The position numbers and the translations under genes were made by a program. This document shows positions 25,747-35,023 of a DNA stretch of 64,000 bases, one piece after another. Origin of the DNA: Rhizobium sp. CG5 (GTDB taxonomy: Bacteria; Pseudomonadota; Alphaproteobacteria; Rhizobiales; Rhizobiaceae); assembly GCF_023701945.1 (NCBI RefSeq), contig NZ_JABAEF010000006.1, positions 248,001 through 312,000 of the forward strand. Reading direction: 5' to 3'. How positions within the stretch are numbered: the stretch's first letter is position 1; every line of letters starts with the position of its first letter. The notes beneath the pieces are model-generated. The model had not been told where the DNA came from and did not search any database. It was given only the letters and a program-made list of their open reading frames with translations.

Positions 25747-26594
25747 CGTGCGACCTCCATGGCTTTGTCCAGGCTTGCCCGGTCGAGGACCTTCAGCCGA
25801 TCGACCGGATGGCGGGGATCGGGAAGGGCGGCGATCAGGCTGCGCGTATAGGGATGCTGCGCCTCTTCGAGCTTGGACAAGGTCTCCACGACCCGCCCCG
25901 CATACATCACCAGGATGCGTTCACAGAAGGCGGCCACCATGCGGATATCATGGCTGATCAGGATCAGGCCGGAATTGTTCTCCCGCACCAGTTCATCGAG
26001 CAGCACCAGCACATCCTTGCGCACGCTGACATCGAGCGCCGAGGTCGGCTCGTCGGCGATCACCAGCTTCGGCTTGGCCAGCAGCATCATGGCGATCATC
26101 ACCCGCTGGCCCATGCCGCCGGAAATCTGATGGGGATAGAGCTTCATCACCCGGTCCGGTTCGGCAATCCGCACCCGTTCCAGCATGGCGCGTGCCGCCT
26201 CCAGCGCCGGTTTCTTCGACAGGCCGAGATGCAGCTTGGCGGCTTCGGCGATCTGCTTGCCGATGTTGAGCACCGGGTTCAGCGAATAGCGCGGGTCTTG
26301 CATGATCAGCGCGATATCCTTGCCGCGCAATCCGCCCATCTGGCGCTCGGTCTTTTCGAGCAGCGGCTCGCCGCAGAAATCCAGTTCCGCTGCCGTCACG
26401 GTGGCGCTCGGCGGCAGAAGCCGCATGATCGCCCGGCCGGTCGTCGACTTGCCGGAACCGGATTCGCCGACAATGCCGATGCGCTCGCGGCCGAGATCGA
26501 AGCTGACATTCGAGACCGCCGAAATGGAGTTCTGGCCGAACCGCACATTGAGATCGCGGACCGAAAGGATAGTGTTGAGATCAGGACCGGGCAT
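25743..26594 (-). CDS. Peptide/oligosaccharide-type ABC transporter ATP-binding protein (DppD/OppD family)
   Basis: 283-residue ATPase partner. Walker A GESGSGKSTTGRAIMRLLP, Q-loop ALIMQDPRYSLNPVL, signature ISGGMGQRVMIAMMLL (an SGGMGQR variant typical of OppD relatives), Walker B LVIADEPTSALDVSVR, switch LISHDIRMVA. The ATG at 26594 overlaps the permease stop by 14 bases; a start at 26633 would extend further into the permease gene and is less likely. Like its partner it lacks an extended C-terminal cysteine cluster. Confidence 0.9.
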   Translation of the reverse strand: MPGPDLNTILSVRDLNVRFGQNSISAVSNVSFDLGRERIGIVGESGSGKSTTGRAIMRLLPPSATVTAAELDFCGEPLLEKTERQMGGLRGKDIALIMQDPRYSLNPVLNIGKQIAEAAKLHLGLSKKPALEAARAMLERVRIAEPDRVMKLYPHQISGGMGQRVMIAMMLLAKPKLVIADEPTSALDVSVRKDVLVLLDELVRENNSGLILISHDIRMVAAFCERILVMYAGRVVETLSKLEEAQHPYTRSLIAALPDPRHPVDRLKVLDRASLDKAMEVAR

Positions 26595-27483
26595 GGCGGG
26601 GATCCAGAAGGTCGCGCAGCGTATCGCCGACAATGTTGAAGGCGATGCTCGTCAGGAGAATTGCAATACCGGGCATCACGGCAACCCACCAGTAGTCGAG
26701 CATGAACTTGCGCCCGCTGGAGATCATCGCGCCCCATTCCGGCGCCGGCGGCTGGGCCCCGAGACCGAGAAAGCCGAGCGAGGCCGCCGTCAGGATGATG
26801 CCTGCCATGTTGAGCGTCAGGCGCACGATGACGGAGGGAATGCACATCGGCGCGATGTAAAGGATCAGGATGCGCACCGGCGACGCTCCATAGAGACGGG
26901 CGGCGGCGACATAGTCTGCATTGCGCACGACCAGCGCTTCGGCCCGCGCCAGCCGCGCGATCGGCGGCCAGGCGGTCAGCGAGATCGCGATGATGGCGGT
27001 GTTGAGGCCGGCACCGAGGGCGGCGGCCAGCGACAGCGCCAGGATCAGCGACGGAAAGGACAGCACGATATCGGTCGCCCGCATCAGGATGGCATCGGTG
27101 CGGCCGCCGAAGAAGCCGGCGACGATGCCGATCAGAAGACCGATCGGCCCGACGATGAACGAAATCGACAGCACCGTCTGGATGGTGATCCGCGTGCCGT
27201 AGACCAGGCGGCTGAAAATATCACGGCCAAACTCGTCGGTGCCCGCCAGATGGGCAAGGCTTGGCGGCTGCAGGGCGTTTTCAAGGCTTTGGATGGCCGG
27301 ATCGTAGGGCGCGATCAGCGGTGCGAAGATCGCCACGGTGATCAGCACGGCCAGCACGATGAAGCCGGCCATGCCGAGCGGCTCATGGCCGAGCTTGGCG
27401 AGCGTCCGCCCCAGCGAGGAGGTGATCCGGCTCGCAATGCCGGGCGGCCGCACGGTGGCGGTCTGGTCGAGTATCTGGCTCAT
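26581..27483 (-). CDS. ABC transporter permease (DppC/OppC family)
   Basis: 300-residue inner-membrane permease. OppC_N segment then helices; periplasmic motif LAGTDEFGRDIFSRLVYGTR; EAA loop VRNADYVAAARLYGASPVRI; C-terminal DPRHARS. The ATG overlaps the previous permease stop by 4 bases. It pairs with the gene at 27480. As the locus is linked to sugar-acid genes, the cargo is probably an oligosaccharide or acidic sugar instead of a peptide. Confidence 0.92.
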   Translation of the reverse strand: MSQILDQTATVRPPGIASRITSSLGRTLAKLGHEPLGMAGFIVLAVLITVAIFAPLIAPYDPAIQSLENALQPPSLAHLAGTDEFGRDIFSRLVYGTRITIQTVLSISFIVGPIGLLIGIVAGFFGGRTDAILMRATDIVLSFPSLILALSLAAALGAGLNTAIIAISLTAWPPIARLARAEALVVRNADYVAAARLYGASPVRILILYIAPMCIPSVIVRLTLNMAGIILTAASLGFLGLGAQPPAPEWGAMISSGRKFMLDYWWVAVMPGIAILLTSIAFNIVGDTLRDLLDPRHARS

Positions 27484-28508
27484 CGGGCAGCCTCCCTCGT
27501 GCGTGGATCAAGGACCGCATAGGCGATGTCGGCCAGGAAATTGAGCGCCATGAAGATGAAGCCGACGATGATGGTGGCCGCCAGAATGGCGTTCATGTCG
27601 CCGATCATCAGCGCATTGGTCATGTACTGGCCGATACCGGGCCAGGAGAAGACGATTTCCGTCACCACCGCACCTTCCAGCAGATTGCCATAGGAAATGG
27701 CCAGAACGGTGATCAGCTGCACGGCAATATTGGGCAGGACGTGGCTGATGACGGTGCGCGCCGGACCGACGCCCTTGGCGCGGGCGGCAATCACATAGTC
27801 CTGGCTCAGCTGCTCCAGGGTGAAACTGCGGGTCATGCGGGTGATATAGGCCATGGCGGAATAGGCCAGGATGAAGGCCGGCAGGATGATGTGCGACAGG
27901 GCGTTCCAGAACACCTCCGTATCGCCCTCAATCAGGCTGTCGACGAGCAGGAGACCCGTGACCGGCGGGATGAGCCCTTCATAGAAGACATCGACGCGGC
28001 CCGGCCCGCCGACCCAGTTGAGCGCGGCGTAGAAGATCACCAGCCCGACAATGCCGAACCAGAAGACCGGGATCGAATGGCCGACCAGCGAGATGACGCG
28101 GGCGAACTTGTCGATGAACGTATCGCGGAACAGCGCTGCGGCCAGGCCCAGCGGCACGCCGAGCAAGGTCGAGATCAGCACGGCCAGCGTCGCCAATTCC
28201 AGGGTGGCGGGAAAGGCCTGCGCCAGATCCTGCGACACCGGATTGCCGGTCAGGATGGCCGTGCCGAAATCACCGCGGAACAGACCGCCCAGAAAAATGC
28301 CGAATTGCTGATAGAGCGGCAGGTCGAGCCCAAGGCGCACCCGCATCGCCTCGTAGGCGGCCGGGTCGGCAAGTTCGCCGACCACGGCGCCCACGGGGTC
28401 GACGGGGAGAACCCGGCCGATCACGAAGGTGACGCAGAGCAGGATGAAGAGGCTGACGAGCAGATGCAGGACACGCCGCCCCAGCTCCCTTGCGGAAAGT
28501 TCCTTCAT
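27480..28508 (-). CDS. ABC transporter permease (DppB/OppB family)
   Basis: 342-residue permease, second gene of the operon. N-terminal helix LLVSLFILLCVTFVIGRVLP followed by VDPVGAVVGELADPAAYEAM; EAA-type loop LSQDYVIAARAKGVGPARTV; C-terminal TEIVFSWPGIGQYMTNALM. It starts 18 bases after the binding-protein stop. Family-5 systems of this architecture in rhizobia and Thermotoga are known to take oligosaccharides as well as peptides. Confidence 0.92.
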   Translation of the reverse strand: MKELSARELGRRVLHLLVSLFILLCVTFVIGRVLPVDPVGAVVGELADPAAYEAMRVRLGLDLPLYQQFGIFLGGLFRGDFGTAILTGNPVSQDLAQAFPATLELATLAVLISTLLGVPLGLAAALFRDTFIDKFARVISLVGHSIPVFWFGIVGLVIFYAALNWVGGPGRVDVFYEGLIPPVTGLLLVDSLIEGDTEVFWNALSHIILPAFILAYSAMAYITRMTRSFTLEQLSQDYVIAARAKGVGPARTVISHVLPNIAVQLITVLAISYGNLLEGAVVTEIVFSWPGIGQYMTNALMIGDMNAILAATIIVGFIFMALNFLADIAYAVLDPRTREAAR

Positions 28509-28526
28509 GATCGGATGCCTTGCCCG

Positions 28527-30122
28527 TTACTCAGCAGCTGTCTTGGTGACGCCTTCCAGGCGGGTCGCCAGGCTGGGATGTCCCACATAGTCCTTGACGC
28601 GATCGCTGACCACGATCGGCTCGAACCGCTCGAACAGCGGCAGCACGGCCGGCTTCTGCGCCACGAACATCTCCTGCATCTCGACATAAAGCGCACCGCG
28701 CTTCTTCGAATCCGGCTCCATGGCGGCCTTTGCCGTGAGCGCCGTCAGTTCGGGAATGTCCCAGGCCGACCGCCAGACGAAATTGCCGGCATTGTTGGCT
28801 TCCAGCGAATTGTCGGGATTGCTGGAAAACTGCTCCATGGCGCCCAGCGCGTTCGGCATATAGGCCCCGGTCTGCGGCATCAGCAGGTCGAAATCACGAG
28901 CGCGGTGGGCGGCGATGATTTCCGAGCCGTTGCCCTGGCGGATTTCCACCTTGATGCCGATCTGGGCCAGCGATGCCTGGATGGCGGTCGCCAGATCGAT
29001 GCGCGGCGTCTGGGCGATGGTCTTCAGTGTCAGGCTGAAACCGTCCTTGTAGCCGGCTTCCGCGAGCAGAGCCTTGGCCTTCTCGACATTCAGCTGCCAG
29101 TCGGGGCTCGCAATAGCATAGTCGTAGTTTTCCGGCACCGGCACCGTGCGGACACGACCGTAGGGGCCCATGATCGCCTTCTCCATGCCCTTGTAGTCGA
29201 TGCCATAGGCGATCGCCTCGCGCACCTTCGGATCGGAGAGCTCCTTCTTGCCGGCATTCATCGCCAGCACATAAAATCCGCCGGTCGGAATACGCTGGAT
29301 GCCGAAGCCCTTCTTGTCGTTGAAGGTGCCAAGGTCCGAGGCCGTCAGCGCGCTGGCGATATCCACGTCGCCACGCTCCAGCATCAGGCGCTCGACCTGG
29401 CTTTCCGGCACATGACGAACGATGACGCGGCGCATCTTCGGCTCGCCGGCCACATAGTTTTTGTTGGCGTCGAGAATGACCATTTCGTTCGGCGTCCAGC
29501 GATTGAGCGTGAACGGCCCGGAACCGGCAGAATTGGTGCGCAGCCAGGCATTGCCATAGTCGTTGTCGACGGCATGCGTCTTGACCTCTTCACTATCGAC
29601 GACACTGGCAATGCACATGGCCAGGCGATAGAGCAGTAGTTCCGACGTGACCTCACCCGACAGGTCGACGCGGACGGTCTTCTCATCCGGCGCGGTCACC
29701 AGCGTTTCGATATTATCCGCAGAATAGCCGACGCGCTTCAAGTTACCCGCCGCGGCCTGGTCGAGCTTCATCAGGCGTGTCAGCGAATAGACGACGTCGG
29801 CGGATGTTACTTTATTGCCAGATGCAAATTCCGCATCGCGAAGGTGAAAGGTGATGCCCTTGTCATCGATATCCCATGTCTCGGCCAGCTGCGGCAGGAT
29901 CTTGCCGGTGGCATCGGTGGCCACCAACCGATCATAGAGATTGGACATGACTTCGACCGCCTTGCCCTCGGTCGCCTGATGGGGATCGAGCGACAGGACC
30001 TGCGCGAGCGATGTCGCGATAACCAGCTGATTGTCGGGTGTGGCAGCGTGAAGGGTCGGCGCGCCAAGCGTCAAAACGCTCAGCGCAACGCCGACGAACA
30101 GTCGTCTCGAAAAATGCTTCAT
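28527..30122 (-). CDS. Periplasmic family-5 solute-binding protein of a putative acidic-sugar ABC importer
   Basis: 531-residue SBP_bac_5 protein. Signal peptide with KHFSRRLFVGVALSVLTLGA, cleaved near LHA-A. The mature part has DNQLVIATSLAQVLSLDPHQ, TFHLRDAEFASGNKVTSADV and SAGSGPFTLNRW, all standard for the family. GGAGGAG precedes ATG 30122. Unlike the DppA at 1632 it lacks the dipeptide-type YCSEASPEGF opening. It is divergent from the GntR regulator at 30245, and the two promoters share the operator region 30142-30185. Confidence 0.9.
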   Translation of the reverse strand: MKHFSRRLFVGVALSVLTLGAPTLHAATPDNQLVIATSLAQVLSLDPHQATEGKAVEVMSNLYDRLVATDATGKILPQLAETWDIDDKGITFHLRDAEFASGNKVTSADVVYSLTRLMKLDQAAAGNLKRVGYSADNIETLVTAPDEKTVRVDLSGEVTSELLLYRLAMCIASVVDSEEVKTHAVDNDYGNAWLRTNSAGSGPFTLNRWTPNEMVILDANKNYVAGEPKMRRVIVRHVPESQVERLMLERGDVDIASALTASDLGTFNDKKGFGIQRIPTGGFYVLAMNAGKKELSDPKVREAIAYGIDYKGMEKAIMGPYGRVRTVPVPENYDYAIASPDWQLNVEKAKALLAEAGYKDGFSLTLKTIAQTPRIDLATAIQASLAQIGIKVEIRQGNGSEIIAAHRARDFDLLMPQTGAYMPNALGAMEQFSSNPDNSLEANNAGNFVWRSAWDIPELTALTAKAAMEPDSKKRGALYVEMQEMFVAQKPAVLPLFERFEPIVVSDRVKDYVGHPSLATRLEGVTKTAAE

Positions 30123-30141
30123 AGAATCTCCTCCCTAGTCT

Positions 30142-30185
30142 ATCATACGATACATATGATGTCGTCCGTATGTCGTATTATGATT
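30142..30185. promoter_or_regulatory. Operator region between the ABC operon and its GntR regulator
   Basis: ATCAT and ATGAT arms (30142-30146, 30156-30160) flank a 9-base centre, followed by the related element GTCGTATTATGAT. The 10-mer CATATGATGT at 30153-30162 recurs exactly at 31004-31013 upstream of the dehydratase gene, which supports a common regulator for both transcription units. Confidence 0.5.
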
Positions 30186-30244
30186 TATCGGACTTCGCGT
30201 ATATTGGCAAGAGCCCGCCAAAAAGAGAACGAGACAGGCAGACC

Positions 30245-30970
30245 ATGGCAAACGGACTGGGGACAACAGCACCACGGGGACGACAAAGACTGGCGCAGCA
30301 GCTGATCGACCAGTTGCGCGGCCAGATCGAAAGCGGCAAGCTGAAACAGGGCGACCAATTGCCGACCGAGCCGCAGCTCGAGGCAAGCTACGGCGTCAGC
30401 CGCACCGTGGTCAGAGAAGCGATCGCCGACCTGCGCGCCGCGGGTTATGTCAAGCCGGTGCAGGGCAAGGGTGTTTTCGTCAGTGATCCCAAGAGCCACC
30501 AGACCTTCAACCTGACACCGATCGAGATCAACAGCATTCCGGAAACCCTGGAATTGCTCGAATTTCGCATGGCAACCGAGGGTGAAGCCGCCGCCATTGC
30601 CGCCTATCGCCGGACGGCCGAACAGGAATCAACCATGCGCGCCGCCAACCGCCGAATGGCCCACCTGATCGAAGAGGGGAAGCCGACCGTCGAGGCGGAT
30701 TACGACTTTCACATGGCCATTGCCGCTGCCACCAACAACCGATTCTATGTCGATGTGCTGCGCCATTTCGGTCCGCGCGCCATCCCGCGCGGCCAGTTCC
30801 CCACCCTGCCCGACGCCAGCGATCGCGATTATTTAAACAAGGTCCATGCCGAGCATGTCGCCATCCTGTCGGCCATTGCCGAACAGGACCCGGATCGCGC
30901 CCGGCAAGCCATGCGCGACCACCTGATGGCCAGCCAACGCCGCTACCGCATCCTCGCCGAAAGCCAATAA
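30245..30970 (+). CDS. FadR-subfamily GntR transcriptional regulator
   Basis: 241-residue regulator. Winged helix: LAQQLIDQLRGQIESGKLK, QLPTEPQLEASYGVSRTVVR; wing VQGKGVFV; C-terminal FCD domain with FHMAIAAATNN and the HAEHVAILSAIAEQD segment, whose histidines are the usual metal ligands. ATG 30245 was chosen; the open frame starts at 30170, inside the operator region. It is divergent from the ABC operon and upstream of the dehydratase/kdgD pair, both preceded by the CATATGATGT element. Likely effector: a sugar acid intermediate. Confidence 0.9.
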   Translation: MANGLGTTAPRGRQRLAQQLIDQLRGQIESGKLKQGDQLPTEPQLEASYGVSRTVVREAIADLRAAGYVKPVQGKGVFVSDPKSHQTFNLTPIEINSIPETLELLEFRMATEGEAAAIAAYRRTAEQESTMRAANRRMAHLIEEGKPTVEADYDFHMAIAAATNNRFYVDVLRHFGPRAIPRGQFPTLPDASDRDYLNKVHAEHVAILSAIAEQDPDRARQAMRDHLMASQRRYRILAESQ

Positions 30971-30986
30971 GCCTCTCGACAGGATT

Positions 30987-31026
30987 CGAAATTCATATTA
31001 TGTCATATGATGTGATATGAATTTCG
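30987..31026. promoter_or_regulatory. 12-bp inverted repeat with internal GntR-like element before the UxuA-like gene
   Basis: CGAAATTCATAT (30987-30998) and ATATGAATTTCG (31015-31026) are perfect reverse complements. The 16-base centre contains CATATGATGT, the same 10-mer as at 30153-30162. It spans an apparent ATG at 31017, which argues that translation starts later, at GTG 31047. Confidence 0.6.
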
Positions 31027-31046
31027 AGTTCGAGGAGGAGTGCGTA

Positions 31047-32027
31047 GTGTATCTGGGAACACAGGTCGGCGCCCGCGATGACGAGGATTACCGGGTCTTT
31101 GCCCAACTGGGCGTCAAGCACATTTCGGCCGACCCGCCGGGACTGCCGGAAACATGGACATTGGAGGATCTGGAGCGGCATCGCGATCACGTCGAGAGCT
31201 TCGGCATCATGCTGGATATGATCCAGCTGCCTCTGCCCTCACGGGTGATCGAAAGAGCCCCCTATCCGGATATCCTGCTGGCGGGACCCGATCGCGACCG
31301 CCAGATCGATGCGGTCTGCACGATGATCGAGAATTGCGCCAAGGTCGGCATTCCGGCCGCCAAATACAATCTCAACCTGATCGGCATTCCGCGCACGGAG
31401 ATGGAGCCGGGGCGCGGCGGCTCCAGAAACGAAGCCTTCCGCTGGGACAAAGCCGATCATCAGGCCGCTCCGGGTCTCGCCGGCACGCTTTCGGAAGACG
31501 AGAACTGGGAGCGCATCGACTATTTTCTCGAGCGTGTCGTGCCGGTGGCCGAAAGCAATCGCGTTCGGCTCGCCTGCCATCCGCACGATCCCTATACGCC
31601 GCCCGGCTACAAGGGCGTCACCCGCGTGCTGGGTACGGTCGAAGGTTTGAAGAAATTCGTGCTGATGCGCGAAAGCCCCTATCACGGCCTCAATTTCTGC
31701 CAGGGCTCGGTCGGCGAGATGCTCGACAATCCGCGCGAGGAAATCGACGACATCATCCGCTGGTTCGGAACCCGCGGCAAACTGTTCAACCTGCATTTCC
31801 GCAATATCAGCGGCGGCAAGCTGTCTTTCATGGAGACCTTCCCGGACGAAGGCGACATGGACATGGTCCGCTCGCTGAAGGTCTACAAGGAGGTCGGCTA
31901 CCGCTACATGGTCATGCCCGACCATGTGCCGACGATCAGCGGCCGCGACCCGCAGGGCACCGCCTTTGCCTTCTGCTACGGCTATATCGCCGCCATCCTC
32001 CAAGCCCTCGAGACATCGCAGATCTGA
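31047..32027 (+). CDS. UxuA-related TIM-barrel dehydratase (mannonate dehydratase-like)
   Basis: 326-residue protein of the UxuA/xylose-isomerase-like barrel group, clearly different from the 398-residue UxuA at 17585. It starts at GTG 31047 (YLGTQVGARDDEDYRVFAQL), preceded by GAGGAGGAG at 31032-31040; an upstream in-frame ATG lies inside the inverted repeat. Motifs include RLACHPHDPYTPPGYKGVTR, LNFCQGSVGEML, FNLHFRNISGGK and MVMPDHVPTISG, matching the metal-binding segments of mannonate dehydratases. Directly upstream of kdgD, so its true substrate may be an aldarate or another acidic sugar; mannonate is the default family assignment. Confidence 0.82.
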   Translation: MYLGTQVGARDDEDYRVFAQLGVKHISADPPGLPETWTLEDLERHRDHVESFGIMLDMIQLPLPSRVIERAPYPDILLAGPDRDRQIDAVCTMIENCAKVGIPAAKYNLNLIGIPRTEMEPGRGGSRNEAFRWDKADHQAAPGLAGTLSEDENWERIDYFLERVVPVAESNRVRLACHPHDPYTPPGYKGVTRVLGTVEGLKKFVLMRESPYHGLNFCQGSVGEMLDNPREEIDDIIRWFGTRGKLFNLHFRNISGGKLSFMETFPDEGDMDMVRSLKVYKEVGYRYMVMPDHVPTISGRDPQGTAFAFCYGYIAAILQALETSQI

Positions 32028-32996
<969 letters not shown>

Positions 32997-33097
32997 AAAA
33001 TCCGCAGCAGGCCGGCCACCGCCTGCCGCATAGGTTGGCGAAAGCCGACGGGCGTGAACCCGCCCTGCGCACGACCTGTATCCGGCCTACCGGCCGA

Positions 33098-33124
33098 CCG
33101 GTCTGCGAAAATTTCGCAGACCGG
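33098..33124. repeat. Perfect 13-bp inverted repeat between kdgD and the C39-like peptidase gene
   Basis: CCGGTCTGCGAAA and TTTCGCAGACCGG flank a single A. As RNA it would form an 11-bp stem with a 5-base loop. No T-run follows on the plus strand, so it may be a weak terminator for kdgD or a dyad operator for 33197. Confidence 0.5.
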
Positions 33125-33196
33125 GCCTATCTGCCGCAAAACAGTCGTTTTGCTTGTCGATCTTCCAGCGGGATGTGATCATCGATCGGGGATTTC

Positions 33197-33817
33197 GTGC
33201 GGGACCAGCCGGCTAAAACGCCTTATTTCAATCAATGGGAAACGCCCGAGATGACGCTGCCGGTGATATCGGAGGGCGGTTCGGCGCTGTTGCGCGACCC
33301 TCTCTGGCGCAATTCCGGGGCGGAGACGATCGAGGACTATGCACGCTGGGCCGTCAATGCCTGCGGCATGGCCTGCCTGAAGATGATCCTTGCCGCACGT
33401 GGCGAGATCCATCCGACGCTGACGCTGGCCAGGGACTGCACGGACTATGGCGGCTATGTCGTCAACGATGCGGATGCCTCGATCAAGGGTCTGATCTATG
33501 CGCCCTTCGTCAGATTTGTCGCCGAGCGTTTCGGGCTGCAGGCCGAGACGGTGACGAATGTCGAAACATCCACCATTCCCGAGCTTCTGTCGCAGCGGAG
33601 ATTTTTCATCGCCTCCGTCAACAGCGCTATTCGCTGGCCGGAGCGTCAGCCGCCTTCCAAAGGCGGGCACCTGGTTCTGGTAACGGCGGCTGGAGCCGAT
33701 ACGATCCGCTTCCATAACCCTTCCGGTCACGACCGGCAAAGCCAGGCCGATGTGACCCTGCCGCTTGCGACCTTCGACCAGTTCTTTGCCAACCGCGGCA
33801 TTGCCGTCGGCCTTTAA
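33197..33817 (+). CDS. C39-like (papain-fold) cysteine peptidase
   Basis: 206-residue protein with a Peptidase_C39-type catalytic arrangement: Cys56 in NACGMACLKMIL, His158 in KGGHLVLV and Asn174 in RFHNPSG, in the expected order and spacing. No signal peptide or transporter fusion, unlike bacteriocin-processing C39 domains. It starts at GTG 33197 after ATCGGGG; the frame is closed upstream by TGA at 33176. The Ddl gene begins 37 bases downstream, so both are probably cotranscribed. Substrate unknown: a peptide made by the ligase or a peptidoglycan fragment are possibilities. Confidence 0.75.
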   Translation: MRDQPAKTPYFNQWETPEMTLPVISEGGSALLRDPLWRNSGAETIEDYARWAVNACGMACLKMILAARGEIHPTLTLARDCTDYGGYVVNDADASIKGLIYAPFVRFVAERFGLQAETVTNVETSTIPELLSQRRFFIASVNSAIRWPERQPPSKGGHLVLVTAAGADTIRFHNPSGHDRQSQADVTLPLATFDQFFANRGIAVGL

Positions 33818-33854
33818 GCCATTTCAACCCCTCATCATTGCGGAGAACCATTTC

Positions 33855-34931
33855 ATGCCCCACGCCTCAGGCCCCGAGACGCTGCGTATCGCCGTGCTGT
33901 TTGGCGGGCGATCCGCCGAACATGACGTATCGGTGCTTTCGGCGACCAATGTGATGCAGGCCCTGGCGCCGGAACGCTATGAGCCCGTGCCGATCTTCAT
34001 CACCCGCGAGGCCGTATGGCTGTTAAGTTCCTTCGAGAACGGCGTTTTGTCGAAACCCTCCAGCGGCACGCAAGTGTGCCTTGTTCCCGGAGGACAGGGG
34101 CGGATGATTGCCCTTCCGGCGAATGGGCCGGCTTACGATCTGCCGAAGATCGACATCCTCTTTCCGGTCCTGCATGGCCTGCACGGCGAGGATGGGTCGG
34201 TGCAGGGGCTTGCCGAAGTGGCCCGCGTACCGCTCGTCGGCTGCGGAATCCTCGGTTCGGCGACCGCGCTCGACAAGGTCATCGCCAAACGGCTGCTGCG
34301 CGTGGCCGGCATTCCGGTCGCCCGGTCGGTGACGATCAGCGAGGATCAGACGCCCGATTTGTCCGTGCTGGAACGCGAACTCGGGCTTCCCGTGTTCATC
34401 AAGCCGGCCCGCCAGGGGTCTTCGGTAGGCGTGAGAAAAGTGTCCGGTAGCCAGGAGTTTCTGCCGGCTCTGGTGGAAGGCTTCAAACATGACCGCATCC
34501 TGCTGGCCGAGGAATTCATCGCGGGCCGCGAGATCGAATTCAGCGTGCTGGAAGATCCGGCTGGCGGACTGTTCGTCTCCCGACCCGGCGAGATCATTCC
34601 CGCCGAAAGCCACGGCTTCTACAGCTATGACGCCAAATATATCGACGAGGACGGTGCGGCGCTGAAGGTTCCGGCAGAGCTGCCGCCGGAAATCGAGGCC
34701 GAGATGCGCGACATGGCCGCCAAGGCCTTCAGGGCGCTTGGCTGCGATGGCATGGCGCGCGTCGATTTCTTTCTGACCGAAGACATGACCTTCCTCGTCA
34801 ACGAGATCAACACGATCCCCGGCTTTACCGATATCAGCATGTATTCCAAGGCGATGGCCGCCAGCGGCGTGAGTTATGCCGAGATCATCGACCGATTGGT
34901 GGAACACGGGCTGGCACGGGCGGCGCGGTGA
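33855..34931 (+). CDS. ddl: D-alanine-D-alanine ligase family ATP-grasp enzyme
   Basis: 358-residue ATP-grasp ligase. N-terminal IAVLFGGRSAEHDVSVLSA, HGLHGEDGSVQGLAEVA, VFIKPARQGSSVGVRKV, omega-loop HGFYSYDAKYID, and ATP/metal motifs ARVDFFLTEDMTFLVNEINT and NTIPGFTDISMYSKA. The Tyr-containing YSYDAKY loop fits D-Ala-D-Ala (rather than D-lactate) ligation. ATG 33855 has GGAGAA upstream. It is not in a division and cell-wall cluster but next to a C39-like peptidase, so it is likely a second Ddl with a specialised role. Confidence 0.9.
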   Translation: MPHASGPETLRIAVLFGGRSAEHDVSVLSATNVMQALAPERYEPVPIFITREAVWLLSSFENGVLSKPSSGTQVCLVPGGQGRMIALPANGPAYDLPKIDILFPVLHGLHGEDGSVQGLAEVARVPLVGCGILGSATALDKVIAKRLLRVAGIPVARSVTISEDQTPDLSVLERELGLPVFIKPARQGSSVGVRKVSGSQEFLPALVEGFKHDRILLAEEFIAGREIEFSVLEDPAGGLFVSRPGEIIPAESHGFYSYDAKYIDEDGAALKVPAELPPEIEAEMRDMAAKAFRALGCDGMARVDFFLTEDMTFLVNEINTIPGFTDISMYSKAMAASGVSYAEIIDRLVEHGLARAAR

Positions 34932-35023
34932 AGCGGCCGCCTGCAACGGTCCCGAGGCGCGGCTGCGTCCGGGGCCAGAGTAGGCAGACGCTGCGCGCCA
35001 AACGCAGAACCAAGGCCGCACCT

